11,232 nt of DNA from an uncultured Spongiibacteraceae bacterium (lineage in GTDB: Bacteria > Pseudomonadota > Gammaproteobacteria > Pseudomonadales > Dasaniaceae): NCBI GenBank assembly GCA_937969395.1, contig CALBVI010000239.1, forward strand, positions 1-11,232, written 5' to 3'. Positions 5,574 to 11,232 of this stretch are shown in pieces (within the stretch, counting starts at the first letter, position 1; each line of letters opens with the position of its first letter). Below the pieces are notes generated by a model. That model worked only from the letters and a program-made list of their open reading frames with translations, was not told the origin of the DNA and made no database searches. Both the position numbers and the translations under genes were made by a program.

Positions 5574-7818
5574 ACTGCACCTCTTTCTGTAGGCAGTATT
5601 TCAGTATCACTGCCATCACCAATAAGAGAAAACCCCATAGTAAACTTTCGGTCGCGCCGGTTGCTGTATTTGGGTACGCGTAGTGTTGTGAGTTCTGACC
5701 TTTAGCTTGAGCATTGGGTATTGATTTTAGTGATGCTTGTTCGGCGGCGGGTCGGCTTATAGTTTTCTCTACCGCAACAAAGCTGGTATAGGGTGAAATT
5801 AATTGATGAGTTAATGCAACGGATAAAACATCATCACGCACTTCGTCCACATCTTTACCTGCAGTTTTTGCATCAAGTAAATCGGATATTTTTTCACGCG
5901 CCCATAGCGTAGCTATACCCTCATGTTGTTGAGGTCCAGTTGCTTTAATCGTCTTGCGCCATTCTTTACTAGCGGTTTGACCGCTGACGACAATATCACC
6001 CTGCAAGTCTTTTAATTTTGCCGCCAATAATAAAGGCTCGCCGCTGTAAAGATCAGGAATACGATTGGGGTAAGTTTCAACAGCTTGACCATTTGGCCAG
6101 CGTACTTTTATGTTGGTAGCAATAGGGCTGTTAAGCTTAGTAAATAACGTCGTCATTTTTTGTTGCACTTCACCGACGTTACCAATATGAGTAAAGCTGC
6201 CGCGACCAAATTGAGCAGCTTTGCGCATAAAGTGTGAGTTGGGTGCAGAGCCAATACCAACCATAAATAATCGGCTAGCAGCTAATTGCTGATGAATACT
6301 TTTAAATAAGGCGGCTTCATTGCCAACAGCGCCATCGGTAATAAAAACAACTTGTCGGACATATTTATTATCAGTTTCGTATTCAGTATCGCCACCATTG
6401 GTCGTCAGTGCTGCGTTTAATGCCGATAGCATTTCGGTACCACCACCGGATTGGAGGCGGCTAACATAATGTTGAGCTCGGCTGATATTTTCACCGTTGG
6501 CTGTAACTGCTTGAGGAAATAAAAGATGCGTAGTGGAGTTGAAAGCAATAATGTTAAATCTATCTTCAGGTGTTAGTTGCTCAAGTGCAAACAGTAAACT
6601 TTTTCGTGCCTGCCTGATAGAAACGCCATCCATCGAGCCAGAAGTATCGATAATATAAATGACTTCTTTAGCTAGCTGATTGACGTTAGTTTGTGGTGGC
6701 AGCATCATCAATAAGGCATAGTCTTCGCCATCAACCTGTTCACTGAAGATAGCAGCTTTAGGTTCATTGCCGATCATTGGCTGCCAATTTAAAACAAAGT
6801 CCTGGGTCATCGAAACTCGTCCCGCTTTTAAACGTAAGCTGTAATTATTTTTACTCCGTGACATAACGGTATTGTGATAAGCGCTATCAACCGACTGTAG
6901 TGGCATATTCATATCGAGTTCGACGGTTAAACTGATTGGGTTAAGTAATTTACCAGCGGGTGAATAATTGCTTTGGCGCTTATTAGAGTCATTAGGTAAG
7001 CGATTATGCGTAAAGCCTCCTGAGTACATCCAGGGCGTTATTTCATGAGCGTCAGCTACTTGGTCGGTGGGTAGAGCCCAGCCTGTGGAGTTGCTAATTA
7101 AGCTGTGTTCTTCATTATCTTCTAATGTCATTCCGGGAATATAGCGAGGGGTAATCGTCATCGGGAAGCGCAAGCTAAACTGACCGTGGTCATAGGCTAC
7201 AGATTCGATATAGTTCAAATGAACAGTGATAGATTCATTGGGGCCAATATTGGCGATTTTGGTAGTGAATAAATTAGGTCGCTGTTGTTTAACTAGGCTG
7301 GCCTTTTTACCGGCGGCTTTTGCTTGCTGATAGATTTTTTTAGCTTCGGATTTTTCTTTGATGGTTCCTTCAATAATGCGCTCACCAATAACCATTCGCA
7401 TGCGGTTAACAGCCGCTTTGTCAGGTAGAGGAAAAGCATAAACGCCTTCTACCCAATGTTGGCTTTGATTGTGAAAGGTTTGCTGTACAGATACATGAGC
7501 AACCATGCCGCTGATTTTTATATCGACCTTGCTGTTTTGTATTAATGCGGTAGTAAAATTATTATTATCTGTTTTTAGCAATAATTGGCCAGCGGCAACA
7601 TCATCTAAACTTGTGTAATCTGCTGATGAGCTGCTGTCATTGTTTGTCGGTAGTTCTTGCTCATACACCGCCGCATTAAGACGCTGGTAACTCCAGCCGA
7701 TTAATATCAGTGCCAATATGAATGCCAGCAAATAACGAATACGCACTCTACGAGGCTTGCGATGCTCAAAGTCATCTTCAATAAAAATAGGATGGTTGCG
7801 TGGTCGTAGTCGAGGCAT
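5557..7818 (-). CDS. Sortase target protein with VIT and vWFA domains (marine proteobacterial type)
   Basis: This 753-residue protein is the likely sole substrate of the adjacent sortase. The basic N-terminus and hydrophobic segment 29-44 give a signal peptide or anchor. A VIT (inter-alpha-trypsin inhibitor) domain spans roughly 77-205 (VSVQQTFHNQ, VEGVYAFPLPDKAAV, IGPNESITVHLNY). The von Willebrand A domain spans about 384-560 with a complete MIDAS metal site: DTSGS (D391, S393, S395), T461 in GGGTEM, and D495 in ITDGAV. The C-terminus carries a sorting signal: YPNTAT (715-720), hydrophobic helix (about 726-741), and a short tail. The usual motif begins with Leu, and the tail here has only two lysines, so the signal is atypical. 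An AAGGA Shine-Dalgarno sequence 8 nt before the ATG at 7818 supports the start. The vWFA domain suggests metal-dependent protein or matrix binding at the cell envelope; the true function is unknown. Confidence 0.94.
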   Translation of the reverse strand: MPRLRPRNHPIFIEDDFEHRKPRRVRIRYLLAFILALILIGWSYQRLNAAVYEQELPTNNDSSSSADYTSLDDVAAGQLLLKTDNNNFTTALIQNSKVDIKISGMVAHVSVQQTFHNQSQHWVEGVYAFPLPDKAAVNRMRMVIGERIIEGTIKEKSEAKKIYQQAKAAGKKASLVKQQRPNLFTTKIANIGPNESITVHLNYIESVAYDHGQFSLRFPMTITPRYIPGMTLEDNEEHSLISNSTGWALPTDQVADAHEITPWMYSGGFTHNRLPNDSNKRQSNYSPAGKLLNPISLTVELDMNMPLQSVDSAYHNTVMSRSKNNYSLRLKAGRVSMTQDFVLNWQPMIGNEPKAAIFSEQVDGEDYALLMMLPPQTNVNQLAKEVIYIIDTSGSMDGVSIRQARKSLLFALEQLTPEDRFNIIAFNSTTHLLFPQAVTANGENISRAQHYVSRLQSGGGTEMLSALNAALTTNGGDTEYETDNKYVRQVVFITDGAVGNEAALFKSIHQQLAASRLFMVGIGSAPNSHFMRKAAQFGRGSFTHIGNVGEVQQKMTTLFTKLNSPIATNIKVRWPNGQAVETYPNRIPDLYSGEPLLLAAKLKDLQGDIVVSGQTASKEWRKTIKATGPQQHEGIATLWAREKISDLLDAKTAGKDVDEVRDDVLSVALTHQLISPYTSFVAVEKTISRPAAEQASLKSIPNAQAKGQNSQHYAYPNTATGATESLLWGFLLLVMAVILKYCLQKEVQYDLVN

Positions 7819-7887
7819 GATGTTATTCCTTACCAGCTAGTGAATGTTGATAGCTAGTAGTAAACGCAACAAGAGGGATAACTTATG

Positions 7888-7932
7888 GGGCTAAAAAGGG
7901 CTATCTGGTGAGCAATTGTGGCGAATTGTGGC
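7888..7932. promoter_or_regulatory. Two pairs of 10-bp-period direct repeats (candidate PdsR operator)
   Basis: GGGCTA occurs at 7888-7893 and 7898-7903; AATTGTGGC occurs at 7914-7922 and 7924-7932. Both pairs repeat with a start-to-start distance of exactly 10 bp, about one helical turn. OmpR/PhoB-type response regulators, the class PdsR belongs to, bind head-to-tail direct repeats with about this spacing. The repeats lie in the 215-bp divergent region between the target-sortase unit and pdsRS, so a regulator bound here could control both. The repeats are seen directly; the link to PdsR is inference. Confidence 0.45.
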
Positions 7933-7960
7933 AAAGGCTTTATCGGTACTCACTCTGCGC

Positions 7961-7966
7961 TACAAT
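7961..7966 (+). promoter_or_regulatory. -10 box of a possible pdsRS promoter
   Basis: TACAAT matches five of six -10 consensus bases. The only -35 candidate at suitable spacing is TTTATC (7939-7944, 16-bp spacer), a poor match, as expected for an activator-dependent promoter. The direct repeats end 28 bp upstream of the -10 box. Transcription would start close to 7973, about 60 nt before the pdsR ATG. Confidence 0.35.
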
Positions 7967-8033
7967 AGCTGGCATGAGTAATGAGATGATAAATTGTCGT
8001 CTTCTGATTGTATTAAAACTGGGCTAAATAAAT

Positions 8034-8723
8034 ATGGCTAAACGAATCGCTATTGTTGAAGATGAAATAACGATTGCTGAGAACTACCGTGATGCATTTA
8101 TGCAGCAGGGTTATGAGGTAAGCCTTTACGCGGATCGTATGACCGCCATGCAAGCCTTTGATCAAGCGTTGCCTGATTTAGCGGTGATAGATGTTGGTTT
8201 AGGTGACGATGTTGAGGGCGGCTTTGAGCTTTGCCGTGAATTACGCAGCCGATCTAAAACCTTACCGATTGTTTTTTTAACCGCCCGTGAAAGCGAATTT
8301 GATAAAGTATCAGGGCTGCGCTTAGGTGCCGATGATTACTTAACCAAAGATATTGGTCTGCCACATATGCTGGCGCGGATTGTTGCCCTGTTTCGTCGTA
8401 TCGAGGCGTTATCACAGCCCGAGGCTATCGAGGAAGTGATCGAGCATGGCAAATTGTCATTAAATAAATCCCGTATGACCGTGAGTTGGGATAATCAGCC
8501 ATTAGATATTACCGTGACCGAATTTTGGATTATTCGCGATTTAGCGCGTTACCCAGGCCAAGTAAAAACCCGGCAGCAGTTAATGGATTCCGCTAATGTA
8601 GTGTTAGATGACAATACCATTACCTCTCATATCAAACGTATTCGCAAAAAGTTTCAAGTGATTGATCACGACTTCGACGCGATTAAAACAGCTTATGGGA
8701 TGGGCTATCGATGGCAGGTTTAA
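8034..8723 (+). CDS. pdsR: Response regulator of the dedicated sortase system (OmpR/PhoB type)
   Basis: This 229-residue protein has a receiver domain (about 1-120) and a winged-helix DNA-binding domain (about 137-227). Receiver residues are in place: acidic pocket E9 and D10 in VEDE, phosphorylation site D53 in VIDVGL, T83 in FLTA, and K105 in LTKD. The C-terminal domain shows the OmpR-type recognition helix region (NTITSHIKRIRKKF) and the terminal YGMGYRW hairpin. It corresponds to the proteobacterial dedicated sortase system response regulator (TIGR03787-like). The assignment rests on its place beside the sortase pair and on its PdsS partner, 15 bp downstream and clearly co-transcribed. 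No Shine-Dalgarno sequence is evident before the ATG at 8034, but the start gives the standard N-terminus. Likely targets are its own promoter and the divergent target-sortase unit. Confidence 0.93.
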   Translation: MAKRIAIVEDEITIAENYRDAFMQQGYEVSLYADRMTAMQAFDQALPDLAVIDVGLGDDVEGGFELCRELRSRSKTLPIVFLTARESEFDKVSGLRLGADDYLTKDIGLPHMLARIVALFRRIEALSQPEAIEEVIEHGKLSLNKSRMTVSWDNQPLDITVTEFWIIRDLARYPGQVKTRQQLMDSANVVLDDNTITSHIKRIRKKFQVIDHDFDAIKTAYGMGYRWQV

Positions 8724-8738
8724 GGTCACTTTGAATTC

Positions 8739-10898
8739 ATGACTCTCAACAAACAATTATTATGCGTTAGCTTATTACTGCTGAGTTTACCTTGGGCGGG
8801 CTGTGAGTATTTAAAAGAGATGGATGCGTCGTTGCGTTCGGGTCAAGAGTCAACGTTACAGGCAACCACTGAAGTTATTGCAACAGCGCTGGCGCAAAAT
8901 CCTCAAGCTCTACATCCCCATAAACAATTTGATGAAAACATTGATAATGAAATTGTTGATGGCATTGATGAAACGGCTGCTGACCCGCAGGGACTTTATT
9001 GTCATCCATTAACAACCTTAGTTCGTGCAGATGGTTATGATGAGGAGTGGACTGATATACCTTGGTCTTATTATCAATCGGGTCATTTACAAGAGGAACA
9101 ACAGCTGCGTTACCGTTGCGGGGTTTTTCGCGATGAGTTAGCACTATTTTTTTCTGTTGATGATCAATCCATTGTTTATAACAATCCAAGTGTCTCGCTG
9201 GTTAGTAATGGTGACCGAATCACGATTAGCACCGGCGCTGGTCGCGAATATATTTTTACCGCCGTCGCACCAGGAAAAATCACCCCGCGCTATTTTTTAA
9301 ATCCACATACCACTTATCGTGAATCGCGAATCGATGCATCATGGATTGATCAAGCCGATGGCTATCAATTAGAAATAACAATGCCACTGTCATTGGCGCA
9401 AGGAAAATTAAGTTTTTCGCGTATTGATGAGGCTATAGTGAATAAAAATGCAATTGATGAAAAGCTAGATGTCAGTCACGATACTGAAGCTATTAATACG
9501 CAAGTAATCAATAACAAAAATAACCCAGTCATCCCCTGGTTCATTTATCAATCCCCCAATGTTGAAAAAACGATTCAGCCATACTCCCGAAAAGGGTTGC
9601 GTCTCCGATTGACCAATCCGCAAGGCTTGTTGACCGCGAGTGCCGGTAATCTTGAAGTAGAGCGCGAAGTAAATGATGAGGCGGCGGGGCAGTGGCTGCT
9701 ACGTAAATTATATCGAGCGATCTTAGCGGATAACGAATACAGCAAGGTTGATTATCTTAATGGCGTTGACTACAGCAGTAGAGATGAAGTTGTCAGTGCA
9801 CTAGAGGGAGCAACAACCAGCCAATGGTATCGTGATGCTGAACGAGCTACGCATCATATCTTGACCGCAGCAGTACCGATTAAAGTTGATGATCGTATCG
9901 TTGCAGTTGTTATCGCTGAGCAAAGCAGTGAGCAAACAGCAGCATTAACCGACCAGGCATTTAGCCGGTTATTTTTATTAAGTTTAACCGTGATTGCGAT
10001 TACCGCGTTTGGTTTGCTGACCTACGCCAGTTGGCTTTCATGGCGTATTCGACGTTTAAGTAAAGCGACACAAGAGGCCTTAGATGATAGTGGTAATATC
10101 TCTGTTAATTATCCGAACAGTCGAGCCCGTGATGAAATCGGTTCATTGACGCGCAACTACGCTGAACTGATGAAACGCATTCAAGAATATACGCAATACT
10201 TACAAACGCTTTCTCGCAAATTATCTCACGAGTTACGAACACCCTTAGCAATTATTCATTCATCCTTAGATAACTTGGCGACTCATTCGCAAGATGAGCA
10301 GAGCCAAATTTATCAGCAGCGCGCAAAAGATGGTGCTCTGCGTTTGGGTAATATCTTAACCGCCATGAGTGAAGCGCGACGGGTAGAAGAGAGTATTGAA
10401 AGTGCTGAGTTAGAAACCATTAATGTTGCAGAGTTGTTGTGGCAAGTTTCACAAGCCTATAAAGATTTATATCAACAGTACCAGATTAATATTGTCGGTA
10501 TAGATACTGATGAGAGTAGGCGCGCTGATAATAGAAACACGTTAATGGCCGTTCCTGATTTGCTAGTGCAAATGTTAGATAAACTCATGGACAACGCCGC
10601 AGGGTTTTGTCCGGTCGGTGGCGCTATCGAAATTAGTTTTGAGAATGCCGCAGATAACATAGCGATTAGTGTCAGTAATGAAGGGCCATTATTGCCAGAA
10701 TCAATGCAAAGCCAATTATTTGATAATATGGTTTCGTTACGCGATAGCCAGAGTAAAAACGAAGAAGATGAAACTCATCTTGGCTTGGGGTTGCATATTG
10801 TGAGTTTGATTGTGGAATATCATCGGGGCAGTGTTAAGGCTGTTAATAAAAGTGATGGTTCTGGTGTCAGCTTTTTGATGATTTTTCCCCGGGCTTAA
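8739..10898 (+). CDS. pdsS: Sensor histidine kinase of the dedicated sortase system
   Basis: This is a 719-residue inner-membrane kinase. Membrane segments lie at about 5-21 and 409-432, enclosing a large periplasmic sensor (about 25-408). The first sensor part (about 85-220: LVRADGYDEEW, RCGVFRDELALFFSVDD, YQLEITMPL) resembles a CBM9/DOMON-like carbohydrate-binding fold. A HAMP linker follows at about 430-485. The HisKA domain has SHELRTPL with H497. The ATPase domain has an N-box DKLMDNAAGF (N619), a G1-type SNEGP (646-650) with Asn where Asp is usual, and G2 HLGLGLHIV (680-688). It matches the proteobacterial dedicated sortase system kinase (TIGR03785-like), including the LPW..., EYLKEMDASLRSGQE start. 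Two acidic or Asn-rich stretches (about 62-83 and 235-263) look like sensor inserts or linkers. It should phosphorylate PdsR. The start at 8739 keeps the first membrane segment; the next Met (28) would remove it. Confidence 0.93.
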   Translation: MTLNKQLLCVSLLLLSLPWAGCEYLKEMDASLRSGQESTLQATTEVIATALAQNPQALHPHKQFDENIDNEIVDGIDETAADPQGLYCHPLTTLVRADGYDEEWTDIPWSYYQSGHLQEEQQLRYRCGVFRDELALFFSVDDQSIVYNNPSVSLVSNGDRITISTGAGREYIFTAVAPGKITPRYFLNPHTTYRESRIDASWIDQADGYQLEITMPLSLAQGKLSFSRIDEAIVNKNAIDEKLDVSHDTEAINTQVINNKNNPVIPWFIYQSPNVEKTIQPYSRKGLRLRLTNPQGLLTASAGNLEVEREVNDEAAGQWLLRKLYRAILADNEYSKVDYLNGVDYSSRDEVVSALEGATTSQWYRDAERATHHILTAAVPIKVDDRIVAVVIAEQSSEQTAALTDQAFSRLFLLSLTVIAITAFGLLTYASWLSWRIRRLSKATQEALDDSGNISVNYPNSRARDEIGSLTRNYAELMKRIQEYTQYLQTLSRKLSHELRTPLAIIHSSLDNLATHSQDEQSQIYQQRAKDGALRLGNILTAMSEARRVEESIESAELETINVAELLWQVSQAYKDLYQQYQINIVGIDTDESRRADNRNTLMAVPDLLVQMLDKLMDNAAGFCPVGGAIEISFENAADNIAISVSNEGPLLPESMQSQLFDNMVSLRDSQSKNEEDETHLGLGLHIVSLIVEYHRGSVKAVNKSDGSGVSFLMIFPRA

Positions 10899-10912
10899 AT
10901 ATGCGTTTCAAT

Positions 10913-10930
10913 TGCCATTTGTGAATGGCA
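10913..10930 (+). terminator. Perfect hairpin after pdsS (weak terminator candidate)
   Basis: TGCCATT (10913-10919) and AATGGCA (10924-10930) pair perfectly around a TGTG loop, 15 bp after the pdsS stop. The following sequence (GTGTTTCAGT) is only slightly T-rich, so termination may be inefficient, or the hairpin may only protect the 3' end. The place and perfect pairing support a transcript end; the tail does not. Confidence 0.38.
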
Positions 10931-11058
10931 GTGTTTCAGTGGGTTAGATGTTTTCAACTGACGATTTTTAGATGCGAGTAAAATTTATGTTTCCACGTTA
11001 GATTTTCATCTTATTCGTGTCAATTTATAAAAGTGAATAAAATTAACAGGGAGTAAAA

Positions 11059-11232
11059 ATGTTTAAAGTTTTATGTTGTTTCATCGTTCTAGTGTACGCA
11101 AGCGCTGGCGTTGTCTATGGACAAGAGTCGATTAAAAGTGAGGTGTATGAGAGTCCGGAAAGGTTAGAGCCGGTGATGCCTGAATATCCTGTAAATGAAC
11201 GAAGAAGAGGAGGAGAAGGTTGGGTTGTTCTT
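11059..11232 (+). CDS. Secreted TonB C-terminal-domain protein, cut by window edge
   Basis: Only the first 58 residues are inside the window. Residues 1-21 form a hydrophobic signal-peptide-like segment (possible cleavage after VYG). From about residue 33 the pattern PERLEPVMPEYPVNERRRGGEGWVVL matches the start of a TonB C-terminal domain (P-x-Y-P, then R-x-x-G-x-E-G-W-V). It therefore belongs to the 'energy transducer TonB' group. The long proline-rich, periplasm-spanning region of classical TonB is absent, so it more likely resembles the short secreted TonB-domain proteins of marine gammaproteobacteria. AGGGAG five nt before the ATG is a good ribosome-binding site and fixes the start. It is separated from pdsS by 160 bp holding a hairpin, so it is probably its own transcription unit. 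Confidence 0.75.
   Translation, partial: MFKVLCCFIVLVYASAGVVYGQESIKSEVYESPERLEPVMPEYPVNERRRGGEGWVVL

Noticed and set aside
8739..8810. WAGC in the PdsS N-terminus as a lipoprotein cleavage site
   Set aside because: The -3 position is Trp rather than Leu/Val/Ile, and the protein is a two-pass histidine kinase whose family keeps this segment as a membrane anchor.
8875..9189. Minus-strand 104-codon frame opposite pdsS
   Set aside because: It is antisense to the continuous PdsS sensor domain and its composition looks like a reverse-frame shadow.
11059..11232. The last gene as PdsO, the OmpA-like partner of Pds systems
   Set aside because: The visible sequence has the P-x-Y-P and E-G-W-V pattern of a TonB C-terminal domain, not an OmpA-like or PdsO start.

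Overview
The window looks like chromosomal DNA of a marine gammaproteobacterium. The reasons are its moderate-to-low GC, a Gram-negative class GN sortase locus of the kind catalogued mainly from marine Proteobacteria, a periplasmic arylsulfatase, and a TonB-type protein. The genus cannot be told from the sequence. No rRNA, tRNA, CRISPR array, insertion sequence or phage gene was seen.

Left part (1-3024): a secreted type I arylsulfatase (minus strand, cut off by the left edge) is divergent from a LysR-type regulator (plus strand). The 388-bp gap between them holds a good sigma70-like promoter for the sulfatase. Between that promoter and the start codon lies a bulged hairpin followed by seven Ts on the transcribed strand, a candidate attenuator. 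Dyads near the LysR gene are candidate operators.

Middle part (3052-4864): four small minus-strand genes. They encode an MmcQ/YjbR-family protein, a DCC-family thiol-disulfide oxidoreductase (probably co-transcribed with the first), a small VanZ-like membrane protein, and a protein resembling the uncharacterised group often labelled 'ADP-ribosylation/crystallin J1'.

Right part (4917-10898): a proteobacterial dedicated sortase (Pds) locus in two divergent units. The leftward unit encodes a VIT/vWFA surface protein with a C-terminal sorting signal and, overlapping it by 17 bp, its class GN sortase. The rightward unit encodes the response regulator PdsR and the histidine kinase PdsS, whose periplasmic sensor begins like a CBM9/DOMON carbohydrate-binding domain. 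Inferred logic: PdsS senses an envelope or carbohydrate cue, PdsR is phosphorylated and acts on the 215-bp divergent region (which has two pairs of 10-bp-period direct repeats), and the sortase cleaves and re-anchors or releases its single dedicated target. The OmpA-like partner PdsO known from other Pds loci is not in the window. The last 174 bases begin a secreted TonB-C-domain protein cut off by the right edge.

Points most worth following up: the 10-bp-period repeats as a PdsR operator, the divergent YPNTAT sorting motif with a weakly basic tail, the carbohydrate-binding-like sensor of PdsS, and the possible attenuator before the sulfatase.
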